Source of the DNA: Mucilaginibacter cryoferens
Lineage (GTDB): Bacteria > Bacteroidota > Bacteroidia > Sphingobacteriales > Sphingobacteriaceae
NCBI RefSeq assembly: GCF_014205845.1
Contig: NZ_JACHCR010000019.1
Location: 80,347-144,346 of the forward strand
DNA length: 64,000 nucleotides
Direction: 5' to 3'
Numbering within the stretch: position 1 is the stretch's first letter; each line of letters begins with the position of its first letter. The notes below the pieces were generated by a model. It did no database searches. It worked only from the letters and a program-made list of their open reading frames with translations, and was not told where the DNA came from. Positions 17,700-25,773 of this stretch are shown here, in pieces. The translations under genes and the position numbers were made by a program.

Positions 17700-18332
17700 T
17701 TAGAGATGTTTATCATTTGCTCGTTGAAAAATTATCCACGCAGCCGAATACAATTTTACGAGGTGGTCATATACCTTTATGACACCACCCGGCAACACTA
17801 ATTCGTTTATTGTATCCTCTGACAAAGCAGCTTTTAGCCACTTCCAAAGATAATCCCTGAATTGTGCCGGGTTAATTTCCTTAAACGCACATTCGATGAC
17901 CAGATAGGGGTTTAATAGTTCATCTCTCTCAAGGTTGTCAGGATACCAATTCCAGTTTCTTTTCTCTTCAGCCAGTTGTTCTTCAGATATGTGGTCACTA
18001 ACAAACGCCTGGTTCTGATCTTTCAGCAGCAAAATAAACAGTGATTCCAGTAACCTTACGTTTAACTCATAATAAAAAAGTAAATCACACGGCATAAAGT
18101 CTTTGTCCTCAGAATATGCACAGTTTGCCGCATGATGTTGCCATCTTTTCAATCTTTCCAGATAACGCTCAATATCGCTTATGTCGAAGAAATCCGTTAA
18201 GACTTTCATTGAATCTCCCACTTCTGATTGGCGAAGAAATTTGGGATAGTGGTCCCAGGGAGCATAAACACCACAATACATAACCAAATCATTAAACCGG
18301 CCTGCATTGACCAGTGATACAAAGTTGGCCAC
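17700..18332 (-). CDS. Unknown mobile-element protein, divergent from an XRE regulator
   Basis: The 210-residue protein is rich in aromatic and acidic residues and predicted helical, with no signal peptide or transmembrane segment. Notable stretches are MYCGVYAPWDHYPKFLR, CDLLFYYELNVRLLESLF and FKEINPAQFRDYLWKWLKAALS. I do not recognise a domain. It is transcribed away from the XRE gene at 18483 with a 150-base shared upstream region, so it may be controlled by that regulator. Cargo function such as defence is possible but unsupported. Confidence 0.6.
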   Translation of the reverse strand: MANFVSLVNAGRFNDLVMYCGVYAPWDHYPKFLRQSEVGDSMKVLTDFFDISDIERYLERLKRWQHHAANCAYSEDKDFMPCDLLFYYELNVRLLESLFILLLKDQNQAFVSDHISEEQLAEEKRNWNWYPDNLERDELLNPYLVIECAFKEINPAQFRDYLWKWLKAALSEDTINELVLPGGVIKVYDHLVKLYSAAWIIFQRANDKHL

Positions 18333-18482
18333 TTCAATAATGCTAAACCATTCCCAGCTGTTTCTATCGAAGTAAAATCAGGGCATAACTTATTCTCCTG
18401 TTATTTCTAAAACAGGCTTTTCAACACAAGGATATTTTTTTGTTACATTTGTTTATATATCATACTATCACATATCTGCCCC

Positions 18483-18884
18483 ATGAGCGCTACCACTGAA
18501 AAACCAAATCAAATACATCAGGGCCGTAACATTAAACGTTTCCGTGAAATGCTCGGCCTAAAACAAGAGGCTTTAGCCTATGCACTTGGTGAGGAATGGA
18601 GTCAGAAAAGGGTGTCCCTTTTGGAAGCAAAAGAGACTATCGAAGAAGATGTTCTTATACAGGTAGCGGAGATTTTGAAAGTGCCTGTAGATGCAATTAA
18701 GAATTTAGATGATAATAAAGCTGTAAATATTATTGCCAATACATTCAATGATGAGGCTGTTGCATACAGCCAGTACTATAAATGTACTATCAACCCTATG
18801 GAAAAATGGCTTGAATCATTAGAAGAAATAAAGCAGCTTCACAATGAGATCAAAAAACTTTACGAACGCCTTCTAGATAAATAA
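18483..18884 (+). CDS. XRE-family helix-turn-helix regulator
   Basis: The 133-residue protein has an N-terminal HTH domain: QGRNIKRFREMLGLKQEALAYAL (helices 1-2), GEEWSQKRVSLLEAKETIE (recognition helix region) and VLIQVAEILKVPVDAIK. A short acidic, coiled-coil-like C-terminus follows (about 95-130). It is preceded by an AT-rich region between divergent genes. It probably regulates the divergent 17700-18332 gene or element functions. Confidence 0.85.
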   Translation: MSATTEKPNQIHQGRNIKRFREMLGLKQEALAYALGEEWSQKRVSLLEAKETIEEDVLIQVAEILKVPVDAIKNLDDNKAVNIIANTFNDEAVAYSQYYKCTINPMEKWLESLEEIKQLHNEIKKLYERLLDK

Positions 18885-19283
18885 GCCGTTTAGCTGTTTT
18901 AAAGTCAATCTTCCCAATCGAATCTGCGCACACCCAGTCATTACACCGCTTAAACAACCGGAGCTTAAAGCAGGAAAACGGTCAAGGGCGGGGCAAGCAG
19001 GTAAAAAACAAAACACCCCTGCCCCGTTTATATACCCTTTACCGTTTTCCTGCGTGAGCTATTTTTGTGACCGCGGTGCAGTGACTAACCGATAACCCAC
19101 GGGCGGGAAAGGCAGGTGTGTATGAGGAACGAATACACTCCTGCACGTGCGGCGGCAAGGCTGACAGCGTAATGGAACCCGGAGCGAAACGTGTGGTGTA
19201 ATAAAGCCGCCTGCCGCAGCCGCTTGGCCGCTTTATTTTATCAAAAAAGAAATATTTGTTTACTATAGCATCAGCAACCTTGT
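18885..19283. repeat. Non-coding region with an 82-base imperfect palindrome (18971-19052)
   Basis: CAGGAAAACGGT (18971-18982) pairs with ACCGTTTTCCTG (19041-19052), and nested inside CGGGGCA (18989-18995) pairs with TGCCCCG (19020-19026). The rest of the gap is GC-rich with GTGTAT/ATACAC-type short inverted repeats near 19115-19140. It lies between convergent XRE and mobilization genes and may act as a terminator or a transfer-related site. I see no convincing gene here; an 82-codon minus-strand frame looks spurious. Confidence 0.6.
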
Positions 19284-20258
19284 TCAACGCGACACCTGTT
19301 GGCCCTGGGATTTTTTCTTTCTTTTTTTCTTTTTCTCTATCTCGCTTTCCGGGACAATATTAGCACCTCCTGTATATATAGGTTCCAGCATCACTTCCAA
19401 AAAGCTTGACGCCGTCTTACCTGCTGCGGACAGCATCCCCGCCGTCGTCGTAAATAAGCCTTCTGCAACTCCCTGGGCCAGTTCCTTAGCCACCGATTTG
19501 CTTTCATAATTCTGCGAAGCGCCTTCGGCCAACACACCTAACTGTTCCCGCTGCGATAGTTCGCCATTCTTCTGAACATTAGCATATGCCATCGTATCTT
19601 TAAGCTGCCTGTCAAATCCGAACAAGCTGTCGAAAAGAGATTCCCCGCTTTGTTTGAAAGCTACCCGGTCAAACTGACCCATCTTTTTAGAATGCTCCGC
19701 ATTCTTTCCCCTTGAGGTATTCATCGGGCTAAGCTTGATCTTATTGGTTATATCCTTACGGCTTACAATAACCTGCACATGCATCTGTTCGCCTTCTTTA
19801 CGTTCGCCCCGTTGTTTCAGGCCTTGTTTTACTTCCGGGTCATTGTAGCTGTAATAACGGTAGTTGTCCAGCTTGGCGAACCACAACAGGTCTTCGTTAC
19901 TGTTAACACCATCCCGGTTAAAGTTTTTTGCGTAGGCATCCATCACCCTGACCGCAAAGCCTTTCATTTGTTCTTTAGCGCCATCTTCGCCATATTGTTC
20001 TTTCAGAAACCTGATCTCTTTCTGGCTCGGGCTGATATTAACCAGGAAAAACTTAGCATCGTCTTTACCCAGCTTGGCGACATTACCATCTATGGTGCGC
20101 ATCACCTCATAAGGCTCGACCCTGATCTCCTGACCATTGAACCAGTATTCAGGTTCCTGTTTATGGTCGAGCCGGTTTTCTTTTTCCAGGTAATGTACCA
20201 GTCCCGCGCTGCTACCTTTGTTCGCCGCTTCTTTACTGTCCGTAATATTGATAAACAT
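19284..20258 (-). CDS. MobB/BtgB-like mobilization protein (DUF5712 family)
   Basis: The 324-residue protein opens MFINITDSKEAANKGSSAGL, then LVHYLEKENR and YWFNGQEIRVEPYEV. It contains a relaxase-like His-bearing strand GEQMHVQVIVSRKD (HxQ-hydrophobic pattern) around residue 160. The C-terminal third includes a Gly/Ala-rich segment and a strongly basic tail (KKKKRKKK). This matches the DUF5712/BtgB group of Bacteroides mobilizable transposons, which nicks or binds oriT with its BfmA/BtgA partner. It follows the bfmA-like gene by 39 bases. Confidence 0.8.
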   Translation of the reverse strand: MFINITDSKEAANKGSSAGLVHYLEKENRLDHKQEPEYWFNGQEIRVEPYEVMRTIDGNVAKLGKDDAKFFLVNISPSQKEIRFLKEQYGEDGAKEQMKGFAVRVMDAYAKNFNRDGVNSNEDLLWFAKLDNYRYYSYNDPEVKQGLKQRGERKEGEQMHVQVIVSRKDITNKIKLSPMNTSRGKNAEHSKKMGQFDRVAFKQSGESLFDSLFGFDRQLKDTMAYANVQKNGELSQREQLGVLAEGASQNYESKSVAKELAQGVAEGLFTTTAGMLSAAGKTASSFLEVMLEPIYTGGANIVPESEIEKKKKRKKKSQGQQVSR

Positions 20259-20297
20259 AAAGTACCCCTCCTCCTGAAAGGGAAATTAAATACATGA

Positions 20298-20855
20298 TTA
20301 AAGCAAACTGACCTGCGATCTGGTAACAGTGATGAGCTCATCTTTCTCCCGGCCCGATGTCATCATCCCAAAAGCTTCCCTTGATTTGATATAACCGTCA
20401 AGGATGAACAGGAACTGTTTTTTCAGGTGTTCCTTACTCTTTTGGTTTTTCGAGATCGTATCCATCAATGTATCTATTCCAATTAATTTCTGAGCCAGAG
20501 CATGCTGATTATTCAGCAGGTCAGTATTCGCCTTGAGAATTTGCGTATTAAAACGCTCGATGATCTTGGCCTGTGATACCGATACCCTGTCCATTTCTGT
20601 TTTGATCGGAATGAGCAGCATGTTCTCCTGGCTTTTGATAAAACCGATATACTGCTGGTGGTTTTTCATCAGGGCATTTTTCAATAATTCATCATTCAGG
20701 TCCAGGGGATCTTTCTTGCTTTTATAAAAGTAATCGACCATCTGGATAAACGTCTGCCGCTTTGTCCTGCCCAGTTTAAGGGCGATCTTTTCAAACTTCT
20801 GATCTACCGTAACCGGGTATCTCACTGATCTCACATTGATATCTTCCATACTCAT
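20298..20855 (-). CDS. BfmA/BtgA-family mobilization protein
   Basis: The 185-residue protein starts MSMEDINVRSVRYPVTVDQK and has RTKRQTFIQMVDYFYKSKKDP, a ribbon-helix-helix-like DNA-binding start, followed by long coiled-coil helices (about 60-160). This is the pattern of BfmA/BtgA accessory mobilization proteins, which bind oriT and help the relaxase. The region directly upstream (20881-21236) is rich in palindromes, supporting an oriT there. It is co-directional with the BtgB-like gene. Confidence 0.8.
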   Translation of the reverse strand: MSMEDINVRSVRYPVTVDQKFEKIALKLGRTKRQTFIQMVDYFYKSKKDPLDLNDELLKNALMKNHQQYIGFIKSQENMLLIPIKTEMDRVSVSQAKIIERFNTQILKANTDLLNNQHALAQKLIGIDTLMDTISKNQKSKEHLKKQFLFILDGYIKSREAFGMMTSGREKDELITVTRSQVSLL

Positions 20856-20880
20856 CTTTTCAAACTGACCAAATAGCTGT

Positions 20881-21236
20881 CTATGCAGCTATGCCTTTAT
20901 TCCTATATGCAGGATACCCCATAGTATCCTGTATTCTTTTATTCCATAGGCGTAAACGCCATAAAGTATCCCCGGAGGATACGTAAAACCCTCGTAGCGA
21001 AGCGTAGGGCAAGCAAAGTAGGGCTCTGCCCAACTTCCGCTTGCTCCTTCGCTTTTGCGAAGCGACCTGTACTTCTCCCATGATTGCGAAGCAAATCATT
21101 ACCGGTGCCGCCAATGGCTGCACCGGATTTTATATATCGGTATATCTGTCTATCCATATATCGGAATAACTGGTTATTCGGATATGCAGCTATTGGGATA
21201 GCCCGATATACAGATATACCGTTACAAAGTATCGGG
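20881..21236. other. Palindrome-dense region, candidate oriT
   Basis: No gene is convincing here. The region is packed with inverted repeats: GGATAC/GTATCC pairs near 20908-20930 and 20962-20980, GGCGT/ACGCC, CTTCGC/GCGAAG, ATGATTGC/GCAAATCAT, and CCGGTGC/GCACCGG. The largest is at 21138-21221: CGGTATATCTGT with its exact complement, enclosing CTATCC/GGATAG and a 13-bp arm pair (one mismatch) around AATAACTGGTTATT. It lies immediately upstream of the two mobilization genes, where oriT normally sits. The assignment is by position and structure only. Confidence 0.5.
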
Positions 21237-21554
21237 CTACACTTCCCAACCGGCAGGCCAGTAAACCTGGCTGCCGAGTTTGGGATGGTATGACGGCTCA
21301 TAGCGGATGTAACCATATTCATCGAGTTCTTTGATACACTTGTGATACGTTGCGATGGATGCGACCTTGGAAAACGCCATGAGCGTTTTCCGGGTCACAC
21401 TGAATGGACTTACAAAACCAGCCCGCTGCCAGCAAACAAACAAGCCCGTGAACAAACTTAGATGGGTTGGCAGCAGCCGGTTATCCTTCTCCATTCGCTT
21501 AACGAGGCTGGCATAACCAGCTAATTCTTTAACAATCTCCTTCTGCAACTTCAT
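21237..21554 (-). CDS. Small winged-helix-like element protein
   Basis: The 105-residue protein contains THLSLFTGLFVCWQRAGF, FSVTRKTLMAFSKVASIAT and YHKCIKELDEYGYIRYEPS. It looks like a winged helix: helices, then a wing ending GSQVYWPAG. Proteins of this kind accompany excisionase-like HTH genes in Bacteroidota mobile elements and may act in replication or regulation. Its ATG overlaps the stop of the upstream HTH gene by four bases, so the two are translationally coupled. Confidence 0.7.
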   Translation of the reverse strand: MKLQKEIVKELAGYASLVKRMEKDNRLLPTHLSLFTGLFVCWQRAGFVSPFSVTRKTLMAFSKVASIATYHKCIKELDEYGYIRYEPSYHPKLGSQVYWPAGWEV

Positions 21555-21817
21555 TTGCCTTCACCCTCCAGGATCTTGTTGATGTCTTCCAGCTTGTAGT
21601 ACATAATGCTGCCTACTTTGGTAAAACGTAGTGTACCTTTAATCCTTAAGTTTTGAAGTGTGCCCGGTGATATGCCCAATAGCTTTTTTACCTCCACGCT
21701 CTTCAGCCATTTTTTAGATTGTCCCTGTCCAGGCTGCATCAGTTGTTTGATCTCCTTCAATAACTCCCCTTTAAACTCCCTTAAATCTTCCTTGGTGATC
21801 AATTCGATTGCTGTCAT
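21551..21817 (-). CDS. Helix-turn-helix (excisionase/MerR-like) protein
   Basis: From the preferred start MTAIELITKEDLREFK the product has 88 residues; the frame is open 12 codons further upstream but that part is Lys/Ser-rich and less likely. A helical N-terminus is followed by KWLKSVEVKKLLGISPGTLQ and FTKVGSIMYYKLEDINKIL, the helix-turn-helix 17 (excisionase-type) pattern. Such proteins act as recombination directionality factors or regulators in Bacteroides elements. It overlaps the next gene by four bases. Confidence 0.82.
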   Translation of the reverse strand: MTAIELITKEDLREFKGELLKEIKQLMQPGQGQSKKWLKSVEVKKLLGISPGTLQNLRIKGTLRFTKVGSIMYYKLEDINKILEGEGK

Positions 21818-22081
21818 AGTTGATATTTTTTTTCGTGAATAATTCTTGCCCAAATTTGAGTAAGCCCTATTTAATTAATTGGGGACTTTAATAGGGTGAC
21901 CCCAATTTTCTGTTTATTACATCTTGTTTAGTTTCGCATGGCGGGGACCTCCTTTCTTATAAACCTGTTCAGCGGAACAATAAAATGCCAGCCACTGAAT
22001 GCAATGGTTCAAAACTGAGGGCGAAAACAGCAAAATGAATGACCATTGGAGGCGTTTGGTCACGGATGAAAAGACAAAAGT

Positions 22082-22840
22082 CTATTTCTTAGGCTTTTGA
22101 ATGATTTTGAAGAGTTTGTCCTTTTCGGTGATGATCGTGTATTTCGGTGATGGGTTATCCTTATCGGCAGGAAAATAATTATGGGCTGTATCGATGGATA
22201 TGGGTTTATCGCCGTGTTGGAAATTCTTGGCGATCAGTTTATACCACGGGCTTTCTGTCTGGCTATTGACGAGCTTGTTATCATTGGGCAGGATCAATGT
22301 TCTGATCTGATTAACCAAATCTATAAATACCGGCAGGCCTCCTTTACTGATCACGATCTTTTCACCGGCATCGTATTTCGCGGCTTCTTTCAACTGGCTT
22401 TCCAGCTCTTTTATTCTTTCCTCTAATTGATCTATACGTTTATTTTTATCACTGATGACCGATTCTAAAGGTTGTGTTTTATGCCAGCAATCAATTGTTT
22501 TAAGGAACGCCAGGAACGCTTCTAGTTTTTCTGTATATATCAGTCCTTTGGCATAGGCGCTGACGAATGGCTTGAGACCTTTATAGTATCCGATCCTTTC
22601 GGTTACGATATGATAAACATGATTGAAAAACGCCTCTTCCTGTCCAGCGTTCCCTTCCAGGTAGTGATTCAATTGGCGATTGTAAAACGGGGCGTATTCA
22701 TCTTCCTTAATTTTATAGATCTTATCCACAAAGAAGTTCAGACCGAAAATCCTGTCCGTAAATATTAACCAGCCAATATCATAACGATGAGGAAATATCT
22801 CAAAGCGGCCACGAAATTTGAAGTAAGTATCTGAAGGCAT
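22082..22840 (-). CDS. Unknown mobile-element protein with central coiled coil
   Basis: The 252-residue soluble protein has an aromatic-rich N-terminal domain (about 1-120: FRGRFEIFPHRYDIGWLIF, FFNHVYHIVTERIGYYKGLK). A coiled coil follows (about 128-155: KNKRIDQLEERIKELESQLK). The C-terminal domain includes LILPNDNKLVNSQTESPWYKLIAKNF and SIDTAHNYFPADKD. The C-terminal part recalls RteC-like proteins of Bacteroides transposons, but the match is weak. It is the last backbone gene before the tRNA-like scar at 22.9 kb. Confidence 0.65.
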   Translation of the reverse strand: MPSDTYFKFRGRFEIFPHRYDIGWLIFTDRIFGLNFFVDKIYKIKEDEYAPFYNRQLNHYLEGNAGQEEAFFNHVYHIVTERIGYYKGLKPFVSAYAKGLIYTEKLEAFLAFLKTIDCWHKTQPLESVISDKNKRIDQLEERIKELESQLKEAAKYDAGEKIVISKGGLPVFIDLVNQIRTLILPNDNKLVNSQTESPWYKLIAKNFQHGDKPISIDTAHNYFPADKDNPSPKYTIITEKDKLFKIIQKPKK

Positions 22841-22924
22841 AAAATAATATTTCTTTATAAACGACTTACCATAGTTTTAGTTTATATGACTGAAAGAATT
22901 TGGAATTTGCCTTCATTAATAAGT

Positions 22925-22948
22925 GGTTCGAGTCCAGTCCCGGACCCA
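22925..22948 (+). other. tRNA 3'-end-like fragment (second attachment-site scar)
   Basis: The sequence GGTTCGAGTCC followed by AGTCCCGGACCCA looks like a T-loop, T-stem 3' strand and acceptor 3' strand of a tRNA. The 5' three quarters are absent: the upstream 80 bases do not fold as a tRNA, and the T-stem 5' strand is mismatched. A very strong terminator follows six bases later, as behind real tRNA genes. It differs from tRNA-Ser, so it would be the displaced 3' end of another tRNA used by a different or earlier element. Confidence 0.55.
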
Positions 22949-22953
22949 TTTCT

Positions 22954-22989
22954 AAAAAAGCCTTTTTACTATAGTAAAAAGGCTTTTTT
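22954..22989. terminator. Perfect 36-base palindromic terminator
   Basis: AAAAAAGCCTTTTTACTA is followed immediately by its full complement, giving an 18+18 palindrome with T tracts on both strands. It is a bidirectional terminator directly behind the tRNA-like fragment. Confidence 0.85.
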
Positions 22990-23101
22990 AGCCCGCAGGT
23001 AGGTTTTTCGATAAATATACAACAGATCAAGCATGATTTTTAGGAAAAAACCCGGCTATCTGATCAATCAGCACAAACCATTCAAGCCATCAATACCTAA
23101 A

Positions 23102-23147
23102 AAAAATCTCTAACACCTCATTTAAAACAGCGGCATTAGAGATTTTT
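23102..23147 (-). terminator. Terminator after the GH5 lectin-domain gene
   Basis: AAAAATCTCTAA (23102-23113) pairs with TTAGAGATTTTT (23136-23147). On the minus strand the stem is followed by a T run. It lies 44 bases beyond the GH5 stop. Confidence 0.75.
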
Positions 23148-23190
23148 GGCAATTTTGTGAAATAATTTAATTGATTTCTTTGTATCTAAC

Positions 23191-24894
23191 TTATATTTTC
23201 ACAAATCCCCATTGCTGATTTTTGCCCCCATAGTAGTCGTATTGGTCGACCGCACTGCCATTTCTGAATGGAATTGCGGAATTAGTCCCTAATGTAACTT
23301 CCAGGGCTTTTCCGCTATTTACGTTGATGATTTTATAGAATCCATCGTAGGTTGGCTGAATTAACCAGTTTTGATTATTTCCGCCTGTGCCTGTATAATC
23401 CCACATATCTACGGCTCCGCCGTTAGCGCCAGACCAACCCCATACCTCCAAACACTTCCCGCCAACATGCAGAGGCGTTAACAGGTAGCTGCCATTTGCC
23501 GCAGCTTGCACTTTAAATTGCTGATTTGCTCCGGCTACATAATCCCATTGATCTGCCAGCGACCCATTAGCAGTTGCCCAGCCACCGATCTCTAAAGGCT
23601 TAAAACTATACCTATTGATAATCTGGTACACACTACCAACCTGAAATGCAGGGGACGCGCCAGTTTGTGTTCCCTGTAGAAGGGCCGCTAATTCACGTTG
23701 ATCTTGTACCGCATAAGTTGACCTGTTGATGAGATGCCCAACGTCCCAAAGAAATGGGTGTAAACCGTTCCCCAAAGCCTGGTGCACATTGTAATTATAC
23801 CAATATGCTTTGGAAGCAAGATTGAAATTTAAAGAGTCTCCCGTAAGGTTTCGCTCCATTACTGCAAATTCGCCCATTATTACCGGGATGCCTTTACTTG
23901 TAAACTTTTTCTGCATCCTTTGGTAATATCCGCTAAGGGTCGATTCCTCGCCCCAGGTCGGATTGTTCGCAACATCGAAGGTGGTGTGATATCCCGAGCC
24001 CCAATAAAAAAACCTGTTACCATATGATGCGTCCGCGTCCAACAAACAGAAGTTCCAGGGAGTGTAGTTATGGATTTCCACCATCAAACGACTGGATGCC
24101 GGATCAGTTGGCATTGTGTTCATCAGACTGTCTGTATAAACCATATCACCTCCTTTGGGGCCCTGGATTACCAGCGTCCTGTAACTGTTGTGCCCGCCGG
24201 TTGACCTCACCGCGTTGATAAAAGTTTGATGATAAGAAAGCAGAACCCTCATCCCTGTGGTATCAATTGCGCTGTTAGGTTCATTCGCGCTCGCAAAAAG
24301 CAGGTGTTGATCAAAACCGCGCATTTGTGTTGCAATTTGTTCCCAAAGTGCTTTTTGTTTGGCATTAACTGCAGCCTGCGCGGTGGTTGTGCAATTATTC
24401 TCCAACCATCCGCCGTCGTAATGTATATTTAATATCGCATACATGCCATCGTTAACGCAGTATTGCACAACCTGCTGCACACGGGCAAGCCAGGCCGGGT
24501 CTATTTGTTCAGTTGACGTATTTATTATATGCGACCAGTCCCAATTACAAGGTATCCTTATGGCGTTAAAGCCCATTCGTTTATAACCGTCGATGAGTGC
24601 CTGGGTAATATTAGGGTTTCCCCACCCGTTTTCGTTATATTGGGCTTCCAGTGTGTTGCCAATATTAATGCCTAAGGTCATATTTGCAGCAATTTGAGGT
24701 GCTGTACTGGTCATCCCTGTTTGATCGGGCGGAAGCGGCGAAATGTTGTAACTCGGATAACTGGTGGCGGCGAGTTTTTTAGTGCTCGTTTTAGCAAGCA
24801 GTTTAACATCCGGAGAAGCGATTTGTTGCTTCGTGCACCTTGTCAATGCCGGGATTGCAAGAATGCATAAAAAATAACTTAAAGTTTTCTTCAT
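23191..24894 (-). CDS. GH5 endo-beta-glucanase (GH5_4-like) with C-terminal ricin-type lectin domain
   Basis: From MKKTLSYFLCILAIP (start 24894) the product has 567 residues. The frame is open 77 codons further, through a hairpin (25015-25054), which I reject as N-terminus. A lipoprotein-like signal ends at LTRC. The GH5 domain (about 60-400) shows INIGNTLEA, NAIRIPCNW, acid/base Glu in SANEPN (about 205) and nucleophile Glu in MGEFAV (about 342). Residues about 420-567 hold repeated QFKV/QNWLIQ/QQWGF units of a ricin B lectin domain. It is divergent from the HTCS regulator and closely resembles the second GH5 (38722-40194), so it is probably a second endo-acting enzyme of this PUL. Xyloglucan or mixed-linkage glucan are likely substrates. 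Confidence 0.9.
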   Translation of the reverse strand: MKKTLSYFLCILAIPALTRCTKQQIASPDVKLLAKTSTKKLAATSYPSYNISPLPPDQTGMTSTAPQIAANMTLGINIGNTLEAQYNENGWGNPNITQALIDGYKRMGFNAIRIPCNWDWSHIINTSTEQIDPAWLARVQQVVQYCVNDGMYAILNIHYDGGWLENNCTTTAQAAVNAKQKALWEQIATQMRGFDQHLLFASANEPNSAIDTTGMRVLLSYHQTFINAVRSTGGHNSYRTLVIQGPKGGDMVYTDSLMNTMPTDPASSRLMVEIHNYTPWNFCLLDADASYGNRFFYWGSGYHTTFDVANNPTWGEESTLSGYYQRMQKKFTSKGIPVIMGEFAVMERNLTGDSLNFNLASKAYWYNYNVHQALGNGLHPFLWDVGHLINRSTYAVQDQRELAALLQGTQTGASPAFQVGSVYQIINRYSFKPLEIGGWATANGSLADQWDYVAGANQQFKVQAAANGSYLLTPLHVGGKCLEVWGWSGANGGAVDMWDYTGTGGNNQNWLIQPTYDGFYKIINVNSGKALEVTLGTNSAIPFRNGSAVDQYDYYGGKNQQWGFVKI

Positions 24895-25773
24895 AAAAAA
24901 GTTGGTTAGTTGGCGATATTTAAATCGGCCGTTATTAATATACGGGTTAATTGTTTGTAAAAGAGTTAGATAAAAAAGAGCATATGTGTCATTACCTTTG
25001 AGGCCGTATAAATATTGGCTAAAGGCAGTTATCAGGATAACTGCCTTTAGCCAACTGGGCGTTAAAAAAAATAATAATAAGGCAGTTGCCATTCCGCTTA
25101 ACGCGGAGTTTAACATCAGTTTCATTTTTCGATAAGATAAAACGGGCCTGATCCGGTTTATTTGTTTAATTGGTTAAACCTTGTTTTCAGGTGCGGAATT
25201 ACAATTAATAAAAACATGCAATTAAAATGAACAAAAGACAACCGATGGAACAACGGGCATATTTTAGTTAGCAATTGTTGAATGGGTAGCAGGTTTATTA
25301 ATTGATTAGTAAAACTACAGATGAGATAATTTAATGAAGGGATGTAAAAGTTAGAAAATAGGGAGGTAAATGTTAATTTTTAAGAAAAAATTGTGGGTTC
25401 TGTGGGTGTTTTGCATAAACAGCTGTCTTATCTGAAGGAGAATTTATAAAATGGTGTAGAGAATCTGTGTTAACTACTTAATAAACTGTAAATAAAAGTG
25501 TTTCGTCGCTTTTTTTTAACTGGATGAGCCGGATAGCCTCCTAAATAACAACCTGTAACAAGCTTTATTTCACTGTAAGTTCAGGCATGGCCCGTACCAT
25601 AGTATCGGCAACCCGTTTGCTTCAGAGTAGGCTATTTATTTTCCGCTGATCAAATGAAGGAATTGCCACTTTTATCTCTTTAATTACGAATTTATCTTAC
25701 TTTTATGCTATCTAAGGTGTACTGGATTGCCAAGGGCCAGGCTCCTGATTTCGAAGATCTCAACTAAATTTTA
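24895..25773. promoter_or_regulatory. Divergent intergenic region with an 18-bp perfect hairpin
   Basis: This 879-base AT-rich region separates the divergent GH5 and HTCS genes and must hold both promoters. The clearest structure is at 25015-25054, where TTGGCTAAAGGCAGTTAT faces its exact complement across a 4-base loop, 120 bases upstream of the GH5 start. It may be a leader hairpin or a remnant of an inserted repeat. I cannot identify the HTCS binding site. No further gene is seen. Confidence 0.45.

Noticed and set aside
17456..17716. 86-codon minus-strand frame between the ORF6N gene and the unknown 17700 gene
   Set aside because: It overlaps the ORF6N 3' end and the unknown gene's stop, lacks a recognisable domain, and its C-terminal third is antisense to coding sequence. 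It may be a small real gene but the evidence is too thin.
19039..19287. 82-codon minus-strand frame downstream of the BtgB-like gene
   Set aside because: It overlaps the end of the mobilization gene, has unusual Cys/Arg-rich composition, and lies in a palindrome-rich non-coding gap.
22925..22948. A complete tRNA gene at 22.9 kb
   Set aside because: No acceptor 5' strand, D-arm or anticodon arm can be built from the preceding 80 bases; only a 3'-end fragment is present.
24895..25125. N-terminal extension of the lectin-domain GH5
   Set aside because: The internal start at 24894 is directly followed by a signal sequence; the extension runs through a perfect hairpin and has no similarity to the other GH5 N-termini.
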